64,000 bases of DNA. It comes from Mesorhabditis belari. Taxonomy: Eukaryota; Nematoda; Chromadorea; Rhabditida; Rhabditidae. This document shows positions 43,861 to 56,629 of the stretch, piece after piece. Position 1 is the first letter of the stretch. The number at the start of each line of letters is the position of its first letter. The stretch covers positions 3,082,501 to 3,146,500 of the forward strand of contig CAUEEP010000742.1 of assembly GCA_958450365.1 (NCBI GenBank), written 5' to 3'. The position numbers were made by a program, and so were the translations under genes. The notes beneath the pieces were generated by a model. That model did not search any database, had not been told where the DNA came from, and was given only the letters and a program-made list of their open reading frames with translations.

Positions 43861-44639
43861 AGTATTAAAGTATCAAGAATCATAGAATTTTCACTTATTA
43901 ACCAATTTAGTCTTAAAGATTTTTAATAGAAATTCGACTTACCTGAGACTTTCCCCTCACTTAAATATCTTTGCCATAAAGAAGTGGGTCTTCTTTTTAA
44001 TCTTAAATTCTGCCTAGATGAGTTCACGATAGATTTCTGGGTACTTGTCGGCTATACATCGACAGAGACTCAACTCGGCGAAGCAAGAAGCTGACAACTT
44101 TTGATTGATTATGGGATGATTATGTTCAGTGAAGTCTGAAGTGATCAGTCGATCTGTCAAACGAAAATCGATAACCGAGAAGACTCGGATGGGGATACTT
44201 CATCGAGATGAGTCTTTATGGATTTATCAATGACAAGTACCGATTTCTCATATCACAAAGCTGTAATCCTTTGGCTTTAAGATAATAGTTCGCTCAGTTG
44301 CTGGTAAGCAGCTAATGACTTGGTTTAGCTCTTCGTAGCTTTAACAACCTGAGCCTGAGCTTTTCAGATTTTTCTAATATTCTTCAAAACCTTTCCCTTC
44401 ACCAGCACAACGATTTCTTTTTTTTGTTTGCAATGAAAGGACTGAAAGACTGCTCTGTCTCCCTTCACTGCACAAAGCTTTTCAAAGAACGGAAAAAAAA
44501 AGACCGCAAAGAGACAAGACAAGAGAATGAAAATGTGCTCTCCTTCTCAGCCTTTTTCTTTTCTTTTTTTTCCTTTTTCTTCACGATCATCTCCCAACCA
44601 AACCCACCCAAACTTAAAAAAAAGAAATTTTCCTTCTAA

Positions 44640-45365
44640 GTTAAATAATGCTATAAACTAAGCGAAACACTTGCGTGAGTTCCAGATTGAGAAAAACTAT
44701 GCCCAAGTTTTCACCATAACCAAATCGTAAAGCTTTATGGCGCCAATCTTGAACGTAGCTAAGCCTTGATTTTCCTAACTACAAAATCGAACTTTCTAAC
44801 TCTAGCAATCGTCCAAATGAATTCCAGAATCGATTTTTAAAGTGTTTAAATATTCTTTTATAATCATAGTTTTTGCTAAATACATCCAGTCCTTAAACTG
44901 CAAAGAGTTTTTTTTTTTTTTTGCTTTGTTCACTAATTACAGTGGTCCACAAAAGTAATGCCCCATTGCCATCCAACAGTAGTTGAGACATCCAACAGTA
45001 GAGCTAAGACAAGACAAGAGAATGAAAATGTGCTCTCCTTCTCAGCCTTTCTTCTTTTCACGATCACCTCCCAACCAAACCCACCATTCTTGACGTAAAC
45101 AAAAAAAAATTTCCTTCTAAGTTAAATGATGCTATAAACTAAGCGAAACACTTGCGTGAGTTCCAGATTGAGAAAAACTATGCCCAAGTTTTCACCATAA
45201 CCCAATCGTAAAGCTTTATGACGCCAATCTTGAACCTAGCTAAGCCTTGATTTTCCTAACTACAAAATCGAACTTTCTAACTCTAGCAATCATTCAAATG
45301 AATTCCAGAATCGATTTTTAAAGTGTGTAAATATTCTTTTATAATCATATCTTTTACTAAATACA
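44640..45365 (+). repeat. Three-copy dispersed block, copies 2 and 3
   Basis: Two copies about 481 bp apart (44640-44880, 45120-45365) of the block at 41.96 kb. AGACAAGAGAATGAAAATGT + GCTCTCC also occurs before each, at 44517 and 45009. Confidence 0.88.
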
Positions 45366-46060
45366 CCCAGTCCTAAAACTTTTAAAAAACAGAGTTTTTT
45401 TTGTTTTTTTGCTTTGTTCACTAATTAAAATGTTGAGTTTTGTAGGAATCAAAGTACTCTGAAATTACGAAAATTTGACTAATGCACGTTTTCGCACTCT
45501 TTTTTGGCTATTCATCGCTTGACTTTTGATCTATTCTTTATCCATTCCATCCCGAATTACCCTTGAGGCCAATTAACCGCCCCGATGCCTTTTTGGATAA
45601 ATTTTTTAGAATTTTCTTTCATCCTGGAACGCACAGAACGTGCAGATCTCATTTTTAAGATCGAAATGAGAAATTGAAAAAATATGAATTTGAAAATATG
45701 AAAAATAGAATGGCTTTTTTCAAGAGATTGACTGAGAGATTCTGAGAGATTTTTATTTCTCTGTGAGTTCCATATTTAGCTATTTACTGTTTAGCACGGC
45801 TCATTTGATTTGAGTTTTTGAGTTTTCGTCGAGAAAACGTGAGAAGGTGTCAATCACGAGACAATTCTGTGTGAAAAGGGAGATTAGCCGGATTTGGTGA
45901 TTTCGGAGGTGCCATTTTGCCAAATGGGCAATCACATTTCAATCAAAAATTGCGGTATATGGGCTCCCAGCTGAAAATAACCTTACATTTCGTCTTCTCG
46001 CCTTTTTTTTCGTCGTTTTCTAAGCCGATTTCTATAGCATTACGCTTTTCACTTATTTTT
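45366..46060. other. Gene-free stretch
   Basis: No gene or array seen. One minus-strand motif at 45624. Confidence 0.45.
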
Positions 46061-46460
46061 ATAAATGTAAATTGTAATGTGTATTCCAATTAGACGAAAA
46101 CTCGACTAAAAAAAAGATTACGATTTTCGAGAGAGCCTGGAGCTCGATGGACTCCGATTGAATAAAATCGATTTCTTTAGAATCATGTTTTTCATTCATT
46201 TTATAAATGTAAATTGTAATGTGTATTCCAATTAGCCGAAAGCTCGACTAAAAAAAGATTACGGCTTTTGAGAGAGCCTGGAGCTCGATGGACTCCGATT
46301 GCATAAAATCGATTTCTTTAGAATCACGTTTTTCATTCATTTTATAAATTCAAATTGTAATGTGTATTCCAATTAGACGAAAACTCGACGAAACAAGTGA
46401 TTACGTTTTTTGATGGAGTGCAACTCGATGGACTCCGATTGCATAAAATCGATTTCTATA
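46060..46460. repeat. Tandem triplication, about 125-130 bp
   Basis: Three copies of AAATTGTAATGTGTATTCCA + ATTAG.CGAAA.CTCGAC ... GACTCCGATTG.ATAAAATCG, followed by motif TGCTATCCAG at 46503. Confidence 0.88.
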
Positions 46461-47049
46461 GAAAATCGATTTTTGAGGATTCGTTGATTTAGATGGCTAC
46501 TGTGCTATCCAGATTCACCTGGGATATAGTCGAATTCAAGAAAATCACTTCCAGATAGCCGCAAAATCTGTTCATAGTGTTTTGTCGTTGTGAAAGTGGC
46601 AGATTTTGCGAACCAACCCCTGAAACTAGGTGTTGCAAATGGCGTGCAATTGCAAATTACTTCTAACTCCTTCATTGCTTTTCTCAAATTTTTCCAATGC
46701 CATCCAGAAGAGTGAAAATGCAAATGGTCGATGGAAGTGGGTGGTCGTCAAACAAGCCAGTCCACAGCCCGTTCCCCCCGATCGAGGAAGGGGAAGAAAT
46801 CGAAGCAGCGCACAAAACCAGCAACCAGCACTCCCCGTGCACTCCAGGAAAACGCGGGCGGGCGGGGGAGGAGGCATCGATTCATTCATGCAACCAGGAT
46901 CCCCCAGCCGGTTCTGGTCGATCGACGAGTGAAGGAAAGTGGATCGATTGAGTTGCTCACTTCTGGGTTTTCCCTTTTGCGCAAATAGCTTTACTGCAAT
47001 CCAGTTTGAAAAGAAATTATCGAAAATTTGCTTAAAACTTTTGTTTTGT

Positions 47050-47115
47050 GAAAGCTCTAGAGATGGAAGCTCTAGAGATGAAAGCTCTAGAGGCGAAAGC
47101 TCTAGAGGTGAAAGC
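47050..47115 (+). repeat. 15-bp repeat (GAAAGCTCTAGAGAT)
   Basis: Four to five units of GAAAGCTCTAGAGAT / GGCGAAAGCTCTAGAGGT. Confidence 0.85.
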
Positions 47116-47429
47116 TCGACAAAAATGAGCTTTTCGAGCCCAGAAAACTCCAAAAATGCTTATAAAATAAGCAGATATTAAAAAGTCGTTATCAAAAAGT
47201 CGAGTTGAAAAAATTTCGAAATTCTCAACTCAACAATCGTTTCCTTTTCTGAAATGCGTTCCAGGATCGACAAAAATGAGCTTTTCGAGCCGAGAAAACT
47301 TCAAAAATGCTCATAAAATAAGCAGATCCAGTTCAAAAGCAATTTCCGTGAAATCTCGACCGTCTCGACTCGCCGATCGAATGAAATATGGAGATTTTGG
47401 AGTGCACGCGAGCGTTTCGCGTCATAAAA

Positions 47430-47975
47430 ATGGGCTAGATGTTGAAATTAAAATCTTGAAAAGATATTCAGCTATCAGCTACAGTAATCCGAAAGTCGTA
47501 AATCGTTTAGATCGATTCAAAAACTTTTTCAAATTCAAGTGTGCCATCCAGATTGGCTAGATCTTGAAATTGAAATCAACTCTCAATATCCTTAAGCTAT
47601 CAGATACTCAGCTATCAATTACAGTAATCCGAAAGTCGTAAATCGTTTAGATCGATTCAAAAACTTTTTCAAATCCAAGTGTGCCATCCAGATTGGCTAG
47701 ATCTTGAAATTGAAATCAACTCTCAATATCCTTAAGCTATCAGATACTCAGCTATCAATTACAGTAATCCGAAAGTCGTAAATCGTTTAGATCGATTCAA
47801 AAACTTTTTCAAATCCAAGTGTGCCATCCAGATTGGCTAGATCTTGAAATTGAAATCAACTCTCAATATCCTTAAGCTATCAGATACTCAGCTATCAATT
47901 ACAGTAATCCGAAAGTCGTAAATCGTTTAGATCGATTCAAAAACTTTTTCAAATCCAAGTGTGCCATCCAGATTG
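47430..47975 (+). repeat. Satellite of exact 140-bp units carrying the motif
   Basis: Units of GATCTTGAAATTGAAATCAA...CAGCTATCAATTACAGTAAT...CAAGTGTGCCATCCAGATTG. The motif starts at 47542, 47682, 47822 and 47962, each exactly 140 bp apart. The first unit is more diverged. Confidence 0.95.
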
Positions 47976-47979
47976 AAGA

Positions 47980-49490
47980 ATTCATTGATTTTTGTTCAAT
48001 TTTACAAATCCAATCCTTTTAAATTAACTTGAACTCGAAAAGGTCGCTTGTTTGGTTTTTTAGTTTTGGTGTTTTCCCTATTTTGAGTACTCGAAAGGAA
48101 AAAAAAGGTTCCCCGTCGGTGAGACTCGGAGAGAATCGTGTTTTTTTTGGGGGAAAAGTGGAAGAGTTGGAGAAAAATTGCCCCTTCACCCCCGCACTCA
48201 CTCAAAAGAGCTCAAGGGCAATCATGAAGAGAACCCGAATCTAAAAAAAAATAGAGAAAACATTTTTTTAAATTGATGCAATGAGAGACATGATATCCAG
48301 GATTTAAGAAAATTTTTTCAAATTTTGACTTTTTACGATTTTTAAACGATTTTCAGCGTCGAAGTTGAATGCTTGAATTTGAAAATTTTAAAACACAATA
48401 ATTTTGATAATTCTTTTTATAAAACTATTCAGTGACATCCAGAACTTTGATTTAAACTGGAAAAATGATTTGCTTTAACATTTGAATTGTGGATTTTTCA
48501 ATGTGAACGTGTTTGTCGAGATTTAAAAGCGATTTTTCGCGTTTTCCTTTTCGATTTTAAATTATAACATTTATTTGGAGTGCACATGATCGCATAAAAA
48601 ATGATAAATGATGAGATAGCACGAATTGCAACGGAGTGGAAACAAACGTTGGTTGGTTCAATTACGCAACGCAACGCAACGCGAGCACACTTCGAAGTAA
48701 GGAGAAATATCACTAGATGGGATCATGACAATCAAGAAATAAAGAGAACACGCAAAGAAAACGCAAAGAAAACACACACACACAGGCTTCGACACACATT
48801 TTTTTTGTACACGTCGTGAAGAGGAGAGAAAACGTTTTTACAATGAGAAGAAAAAAAAGTGCCAGCAAGCACGAGATGAGGCGGATTAAAATTCTCGGGA
48901 ATTCTCGGGAATTCTTCGCGTAAATCAGTGACCCTAATACTCGAGTAGGGTAATCTGGATAGCACAATGGCTTTCTAGCTTTCTAGCTTAGTAGCCAGAC
49001 GTTTCCAGAATACCCCAAACGAGTACGCGACGCACCACTTTACGCACGGTCTTCCCAAAGGAATTCCGGGTCGCTGTGGATGAGAATATTCTCGATGTGG
49101 TCCAGGATTTGCAAAAATTAACGTTTAATTTCAAAAAGTTGGACGCTTTTCCCGAAAATATGCCCAGCCCTTTAAAACAAAAAAACATTTGTGGCGGTAT
49201 TATGTACACACATTTTTTTGATCACATTTATAGGTAGTATCTTGAGAGAAGTGGGGTTTTTTTTTGAAAAAAGACTTTCTAATGAACATTCTGGGGCCAA
49301 AATCGAAGATCGGTTGGGTGATTGAAAAGAGAAATAATTTCGATTCAATCACCCAAAAACAAAAAAACCATGAGCCGTGGGAATATTGAGTTGTTTTGAG
49401 TGCTGTGCTTTCCAGCTTGAAGTTATCTAAAGTTTCCCGGGCTCATGGTGGTCGAAAACGATGACAAATGACGGGCTGAAAGGGAGGAGG
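47980..49490. other. Gene-free stretch
   Basis: No gene supported. Motif copies at 48291, 48433, 48955 (minus), 49096 and 49406; a short ACGCAACGC repeat near 48665 and (CA)n near 48772. Confidence 0.45.
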
Positions 49491-49497
49491 GGAGACG

Positions 49498-49890
49498 GGG
49501 TCGACTTGGGTGGAGTTGAGTCGATTTGACTCGAGCTGAGTCGGTTTGAATCGATTTGACTCCAGTTGAATCGATTTGACTCGAGTTGACTCGATTTGAG
49601 TCGATTTGAATCGATTTGACTCGAGTTGAGTCGGTTTGACTCAAGTTGAATCGATTTGACTCAAGTTGAATCGATTTGACTCGAGTTGAGTCGGTTTGAC
49701 TCAAGTTGAATCGATTTGACTCCAGTTGAATCGATTTAAATCGAGTTGAATCGAGTTGAATCGATTTGACTCAAGTTGAATCGATTTGACTCGAGTTGAA
49801 TCGATTTGAATCGATTTGACTCGACTTTACTCAACTTTACTCGACTCTACTCGACTCTACTCAACTTTACTCAACTTTACTCGACCCTAT
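49498..49890 (+). repeat. 10-bp minisatellite (TTGACTCGAG/TTGAATCGAT)
   Basis: About 36 decamers alternating TTGACTCGAG, TTGAATCGAT and TTGAGTCGGT, decaying to CTCGACTTTACT/CTCGACTCTACT at the right end. Confidence 0.93.
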
Positions 49891-52297
49891 CCACCCCATC
49901 TGACCCCTACAAGATTTACAGGGTATGGAAAGAAGCACACTATGCAAGGGACATATAAAAAAAGAAAAACGGACCGAATAAAATGTTCTTAGCTTAATTG
50001 AAAACTCGTATCTTTGAGTACTCGGGGATCGGGGAAAAAAAGTCAGACTGTGTTTCACTCAAATATGAGCTTTGTTTTTTTTTGTTTTTGCATTCTAATC
50101 AATTTAGAGCTCAAATTTGAGTGCACGATTTTCGCGGGATTAAAAAGAAAAAAATAAATATGATTAGATAAAAATTGACATAAAAAAAACCGTATCACTT
50201 TGAGAAATTTCGAAAAAAAAAAAAAAGAGAATTGTGGCGAGGATTATTGTTTTTTTTTTAAAGCATATACAAAAAACCGTGGTTTTTTTTGGGAAAATAA
50301 TCGAAAAATCGAAAAAAGCATAACTGAGAAATCCAGAAAATGCACAAATACACGCGAAATTTGAGAAATTTGAGAAGAATAGCTTGGAAAGGTGATAGGC
50401 AAATTTTTTTCGAAAAATTCAAGCGAAATCCAGCTATCTGGATATCACCGTGTAAAGATCACAAAGAAAAACTAGGCAAAAGGGGTACCGCGAAAATACA
50501 CGTTGAGGGGTCTGACTGGGGGCTGGGCGATTTCGAGCGAGATTTCCGAGGCAAGTGGGGATTATTTTTGTGAAAACCAACGATCTGGATGTCATCGGAG
50601 TGTTTTGGCTAAGAAATCTCGGCTCCCGCCCCGAGAAACGCATAAACGAAAAATCAAAATGCACCAGAAAAATGGTGAGGCTAGAAATTCGAGAAATTCG
50701 AAATTTTTGTAAGATTTAAACCCGGACCTTTTTTGAAAATAAACACGAAATGAGTGTAAAGTACTTTTTTTTAGAGTCCCTGACAATAGCAAACAACTGG
50801 CCATACATGTACACGAGATAGGGGAAGATGAGGGAAGATGGGGGAAGATTTTGGGGAGGATTTTTTTTGGAGGGGGGTGAAAAGGATGAACGAAGAACGA
50901 AAATCAAAAATAACCGTATCTAGGCGGCGAACTGGAGTGCACAGTGGATCTAGAAGCAAGAAAATCTGCACAAAGACACGATTGTCGTTTTTTAGAATTG
51001 TTGGTGGTGGTGGTGGTGGTGACCCGTTGGGGGGTAGGGTGAACTCAGTAGATGGCCAGGGCCCGCTAGGGCTAGCCTAAGTGAGCCCTGGTGACATCCA
51101 GCTAACATGGAAAAACTATGAGAAATTTGAAATCCCGCATGAGAACCGAGGTTTTTTTGAATGGAAATGAAAACAGCAACAATTGAGAGATTTTTTTTTC
51201 GGAGAGACGAGAGAGGAAGAAATGGCTGACTAATGCGTGGGGAAAAATACTATTATACCGTAATCGGAGCTGAGATGAAAATGGGACTGGCTGAGAAATT
51301 GGGATTTTTAAAATTTGCATATAACCATCGAAAATTATCTCAATTCCTTTTGCCGGGCTTTTGCACACGTCAATGTCAAGTTAGGAGACCCGATCGAGCC
51401 GATCTGGCCAAACTGGAGGGCACAACAGAATTCTAGACGATTTTCAGGAGGGGAGTGGACACGTTTGTTCGGCGAGTGAGATTTGAGAGGAGAGCCGTCG
51501 AGGTCGAGAACTGGACTTGGCATTTTGTGAACTTTGTGCTATTTTGTGAAATAGAAAATTCAAGTTGCGTGCCAGGATGGGCAAAATCGAAAGAATGCCC
51601 ATGAAAGCTCGAAAGCCGGCACGGCAAATCCTCCAGTCCTATATTCTCGACCCCTTTGGCTGCCCAGGAAAAGCGACCAGAGATTGGCAATCACGGAGAG
51701 TAGCCAAAAAAAACATGATGATGGAGGGCACAGAAATGTTTTACACCGTTAAATGTGGGGGAAATGACATCTATGAGACTAATCGAACACAAAACACACA
51801 GCAAAAAAAAGGCTTTTGGCTTAGGCTTTTTTTTGAGGCCCGCAAATTCTCTATTTTCTATACACATGCAAATTTCGTGGTCTACTCGGTGATCGGTCAG
51901 CAATTCAGTAATTCAGTAATTCAGCAATTCAGCAATTCAAGAGTTAATGTACAAAATAAATACATTTTTTGTTCGATTGGTTGATGAGAAAATGATCATA
52001 TAAGTTGGTAGATATAGTAGAGATCGAAAAATTTCCTAAGTGGCAATAAACTCTAAAATTTTCCTTTGAAAACTCGTCCTGCCACCCAGGAAACACTTTG
52101 AACTAGTCGCCAGGGAATTTACAGAAACAGGGAGACACGTATTAAAGTGGATTCGATATAGTGAAGAGATTTCGTACAAGGGAGAGGCAAATTTATGCTG
52201 GAAATTGGGGCAATCGATGACGCTGGATCGCATTGAACACACGGCGACGAGCATCGGCACGAGCTGCTGGCTTTCTAATGGGTTGGGGGTACTGTAG
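49891..52297. other. Gene-free stretch
   Basis: No gene supported on either strand; open frames here lack splice structure and recognisable motifs. Contains homopolymer-rich DNA, (GGT)n at 51003-51020, (AATTCAGT/C)n at 51901-51938 and motifs at 50438-, 50585-, 50932-, 51092, 51413-, 51566 and 52080 (- = minus strand). Confidence 0.45.
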
Positions 52298-52299
52298 CA

Positions 52300-52495
52300 C
52301 TCTGGGGCTAAGCTAGGCTAAGCTAGGCTAAGCTAGGCTAGGCTAGGCTAGGCTAGGCTAGGCTAGGCTCAGCTAGGCTAAGCTAGGCTAAGCAAAGCTA
52401 GGCTGGCTAGGCAAGCTAAGCTAGGCTAAGCTAGGCTAAGCTAGGCTAAGCTAGGCTAGGCTAGGCTAAGCTAGGCTAGGCTAGGCTAAGCTTAA
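52300..52495 (+). repeat. (GCTAG/GCTAA)n pentamer array
   Basis: About 38 pentamers: GGCTA, AGCTA, with GGCTC and GGCTG variants. Confidence 0.93.
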
Positions 52496-52584
52496 ACTCG
52501 CTCTTTTCAAAACTTTGATCTTAAATCAGCTCCAGTGTGCTCCAGAAAGACTAATTCTAACGTTTTCTTCTGCTCACGATCGCA

Positions 52585-54423
52585 CTAGGCTTGCATGAGG
52601 AGCCCGCTCGATGCCGACGACGACGCCGCGTGCAAATGTGGCGCGAAGAGGGATGAGAGCTCTCCGGAGGACAACCACGAGCCGCCCAACGGGTTTGCCG
52701 ACAAGTCGTCCAGATGTGCCCACAAAGGCGAGCCCCAACTGTTGCCGGTATTACCGCTCATGGGGAAGATCGTTGACTCATCGTCGCGCGAGGAGCCGAC
52801 CCAAGCCCCTTGTTGTAATTGGTTGTTGTTGCTCATCACGCTCGGCGATGAGTGCCACCAAGTCATCTCCGGTTCCTAGAAAAGTGAAAATTTGATTTTT
52901 ATAAAGTTTGTCTTCCAGGATTCTTGAATTTTTGAAAAAAAATTTAATTTTTATAAAATTTAAATAAAAAAAACCATTGAAGTCAATCAAAATTTTTATT
53001 TTATAAAAAAGGCGAATTTTTCTTCACTAATCTTTCTAGTGACTTCCAGCATTGATAAATATTTTTGAAAATTTCTTTTTTGACTTACTTGAACCTTGTC
53101 GAAGGTGATGGGTTGTTGTTGCTGGTGTTGTTGGTGTTGCTGGTGTTGCTGGTAGTCTTGCTGATGTTTCCTTGGCCACTCGTCCACCTCCATCTCGTTA
53201 TTATTTGTGAGATTGCATAAAAGTTCCGTTTCCAAGTCCTCCAAATCGAGCAATTCGAGATCTCGCTAAAATTGTAAAAAATTTTTGAAAAAAAAAAAAG
53301 ATTGGCTTATTTTAAAGCTAAAGAATAAAGTTGAGAGAATGATTTGAAGAAAATGGTCAATGCTGGCACGCACTTGTAACGCCTTGATGGTGTTGTAGAC
53401 GTGCAAATGTTTGCGGAGTGGGGGATCGCGAGCTCCGTGCAATTTCCCGGCCGAGATGTCCAACAAACGCTTTCTCGCTTCGCGTTCCGATTGACGCTCG
53501 GCGGCTGACCGAATGGAACGCCACGAGCCGATCGAGTCCGTTGATGATGACAATGGAGACTCGGAGCGATTCCTGGAAAAGGAATGCATTCAATCAATAT
53601 CAATCAATCAATGACGTCACTAAGAAGAAGCTAATTTGCATTTAAAGTTCAAGTCATTCAAATCGAGTTAAAATCAAGCTTGTCGGCTTTTATGAGTTCC
53701 AGATTGAAAGATTTTCCCCTCAAATCCGGGCTTATTTTTTTCGTGAAGCTCTTAAATCGTTTGTACTTATTGGGGGTGCTGAGAATATGAGAATATTCGT
53801 AATCGCTTCTAATCCCAGGAGATCTTTTGAAAGACAGCTTAGCAAATGTCATGCGGTCCAGGATTAATCTTTGACTGATTGGAGAAGGAAATGACAGCTT
53901 CAAATTTGTGAAATCCCGCCATTCTCAAAACCGAACTAGTTCGGTTAGGCTTTATGCCATTTTATCTCCAAAATAACTAGCTCAACAACTCTAGTGCCAT
54001 CCAGAATTAACTTTAAAACTTATAAAACTAAGCACTGATGGGTTTAAAAATGTTAAATTTAGCCATTCTCAAAACCGAACTAATTCGGTTAAGCTTTATG
54101 CCATTCAAACTTTAAAATAACAAGCTCAACAACTCTAGTGTCATCCAGAACTAACTTTAAAACTTATAAAACTAAGCACTGATGTGTTTAAAAATGTTAA
54201 ATTTAGCCATTCTCAAAACGCACCTCGCAAGAGGGATCGGCTCGGCGGGCTCGCACGACCGGTAGACTGGTCGGAGGCTGTCCGGTACCCGATAGAAGAA
54301 ATCCTGATGATGAGATGTGGTTGACGAGGACAAATCGAATGGAGACGGCAACTCGGGAAGGGCTGTCGTGGCCATCAGGGTCGAACAAAGTAACACCATT
54401 TTTTTTATACAAATCACCCGCAC
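52585..54423 (-). CDS. SERTA-domain protein (SERTAD/taranis-like)
   Basis: Probable nuclear transcriptional or cell-cycle cofactor; SERTA proteins in other animals bind CDK4, PP2A or E2F/DP. Four exons on the minus strand (54224-54423, 53374-53572, 53089-53265, 52585-52875) join in frame into about 288 aa. The SERTA domain is at about residues 98-133: EARKRLLDISAGKLHG, then DPPLRKHLHVYNTIKALQ, fitting the family pattern L-x-[IL]-S-x-x-K-L...PLR..V...NT[IL]..LQ. After it comes an acidic stretch (DLELLDLEDLETELL), a His/Gln-rich run and a Ser-rich C-terminus ending GLLMQA. Starts at 54423, 54399 or 54375 are all in frame; the shorter ones avoid the odd MRVICIKK lead. The exon 2 donor overlaps a minus-strand copy of the recurrent motif (TGCGTGCCAG). 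Intron 1 contains two copies of a 144-bp duplicated block. Confidence 0.85.
53928..54220. repeat. Two-copy duplication, 144-bp unit
   Basis: GCCATTCTCAAAACCGAACT...CTCAACAACTCTAGTG.CATC...AACTAAGCACTGATG repeats once inside SERTA intron 1, with motif copies at 53995 and 54139. The third GCCATTCTCAAAAC abuts the donor of exon 1. Confidence 0.9.
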
Positions 54424-54734
54424 AATTCTATGATGGAAACTGGAATTTGAAAGAGATTGAATGGGGAAATTTTGGTGGAAGGCAAAATGGAAATCGAAAT
54501 GATTTTTTTGGAGAAAAAGTTCGGAAAATGAAAAATTACTGGTTGGAGATTGGAGATTGGATGGAAAGCGAGAAATCTAGAAGGAAAGAATCGATCGACG
54601 AAAAACCATGTGACTAGCTGGAGCACACTTTAGCAAACGAAAGAAAAAGAAAAGAAAAAGAAAAGAAAAAAAAAATTTTTGCTAGTTTTGCTTTTTTTTT
54701 GCTTAGTTTTGCTTAGATGCAATATAATAAAATG

Positions 54735-55010
54735 GATTTTTTTTAAAGCTTTAGAAATTGTTCGGTAAATTGTTTAATGGGTAAAGTGCGCTCCAGATTG
54801 GGTATCAAAGTCAGTCTTAGAGTCATTTAGACATTCGGATAGTCTAGGGTAGGCTGGGTAGTCTAGGGTAAACTGGACTTTTTTTAAAGCTTTAGAAATT
54901 GTTCGGTAAATTGTGTAATGGGTAAAGTGCGTTCCAGATTGGACAGCAAAAAGATTTTAGAGTCATTTAGACATTCGGGTAGTCTAGGGTAGGCTGGGTA
55001 AGTATTGGTG
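54735..55010. repeat. Two-copy duplication, about 141 bp
   Basis: TTTTTTTAAAGCTTTAGAAA, TTGTTCGGTAAATTGT, ATGGGTAAAGTGCG.TCCAGA and GTCATTTAGACATTCGG repeat once. Motifs at 54787 and 54928; another follows at 55070. Confidence 0.88.
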
Positions 55011-55639
55011 GTTAGACATTTGGAAAAATTTATGATAACTTTCAAAGTTTTTCTGACAAAAGTTTAGTGTGACATCCAGGATGAGTAACTATGAGATTAG
55101 ATTATTTTAAAATACTATAGTTGAGCTTAAATCTTTAAGATCTTGATCAGTAGCTTTATTTTTAGAAAACTTGTATCAAATTGAAGGAGAGAAGATGAAA
55201 AAGCTCAAAATTGGATTGCACACATTCGACTTTCGAGGTGGTTGGGAATGGGGAATGGAAGGGAATGGATGGGGAATGGAAGGGAAGGGGAATTGGATGG
55301 GAGAAGGAATAGTACGACTGAAAAGAGAAGGGGGCCGGCCCGCGCTATTCTCAGCACACCCCCACCCCGTTTCGCCTCTTTTCGTTCTTTCTGGAGCGCA
55401 CACCAGCTGTCTCTTCCCTTTTCGGACTATTTCTCAGCGTTTCACCATCTCATCTCTACCCCAATTGCTGCACTCCCGCTAACCCGAATGATCCCTTTTG
55501 CTGTCTTTTGCCCCGATGTCGAAACCCTCTTCTCGAATGTACCCCAGCATTCACTCTCACCGTCTTGTGACATCTCTTTTCCATTCTGTTTCTCCTTTTT
55601 TCACTCGATTCTCTTCTCTCTACTCCGCAGCTCATATGA

Positions 55640-55980
55640 CTTGAAAAGAGAGTGTCACGGCCTCTTTTCTTTTCTTTTCCTTTCTCTGCTCAAAAGATTT
55701 CTCTCCTCTTTCTCTGCTCAAAGGCTTTTCTCTCATCTTTCTCAATCTTTTCCAATTTCTCTTGCTCAAAGGATTTCTCTCCTCTTTCCCAACCTTTTCC
55801 TATTTCTCTGCTCAAAGGCTTTTCTCTCCTATTTCTCTACTTAAAGGCTTTCTCTCATCTTTCTCTACTCAAAGGCTTTCTCTTCTCTTTCTCTACTCAA
55901 AGGCTTTCTCTTCTCTTTCTCTGCTCAAAGGCTTTTCTCTCCTCTTTCCCAATCTTTCCCAATTTCTCTCAATCATTTCC
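55640..55980 (+). repeat. CT-rich repeat (CTTTCTCTGCTCAAAGGCTTTTCTCTC)
   Basis: About ten imperfect units of 26-35 bp built on CTGCTCAAAGGCTTTTCTCT and CTCTACTCAAAGGCTTTCTC, almost pyrimidine-only. The open frames across it are low-complexity. Confidence 0.88.
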
Positions 55981-56629
55981 TAATCTCTCGAATATCGAGC
56001 GATTTTCCCTCACGTCACAAGCAAACGAAAAAGATGTAAACAGGTGAAAATAGTGGAGAAATGAGTGGAGAGGACAGGGTGCGTTCCAGAAAAGAGAAGA
56101 CTGAGAAGAGGAATGGGAAAGGGATGCTGTGAGAGCGATAGAGGAGGGCAACCCCTTTCTGTCAGATAAGGGGACTCCCCCTTTGAGGAGGGGAAAATAA
56201 AAAATGGTCAAATTGGATGCTGCGTTCCAGAAAACGCAAAAGAAATAACAAAAATAACAAAAATTTCTTTTTGAGTGAGAAAGTGTTGTTGTTGATTTTT
56301 TGGGATGTGAGAGTTCCGCTCGTTCCCACACAACAACAACAAAATAATACGAGAATTTCTTTTAAAAAGTTCCAAAATCAATAAAACCCAAAAATTACGC
56401 AAATTTTTAACATTTTTAACAAACAATTTAATTATAAGATCTCAAAATTTCACTAATTTCATTGCTTTCATTGATCAAATTCGAGTTGGGCAAGGAAAGT
56501 AGCTGAAATTTGAAATTTCAAAAAAAGTTAACGATTTTTTTATGCAATCTGGATATCATGTTAGCTAAAAAGATGAAAAGATTTGAGAATTTAAAAGAAT
56601 TTTTTGAAAAACTCAAAACTCTGAACAAA

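Noticed and set aside
46626..47153. Possible 175-codon gene on the minus strand with LSPLELS repeats
   Set aside because: The Leu/Glu/Ser part is the 15-bp CTCTAGAG repeat, and the rest has no family resemblance.
48988..49209. Short coding-looking stretch (IENILIHSDPEFLWED) on the minus strand near 49.05 kb
   Set aside because: No acceptor before it, an immediate stop after it, and no neighbouring exons in frame.
51565..51984. Possible 139-codon gene on the plus strand
   Set aside because: No recognisable domain, no splice structure, homopolymer-rich composition, and it runs into an AATTCAGT repeat.
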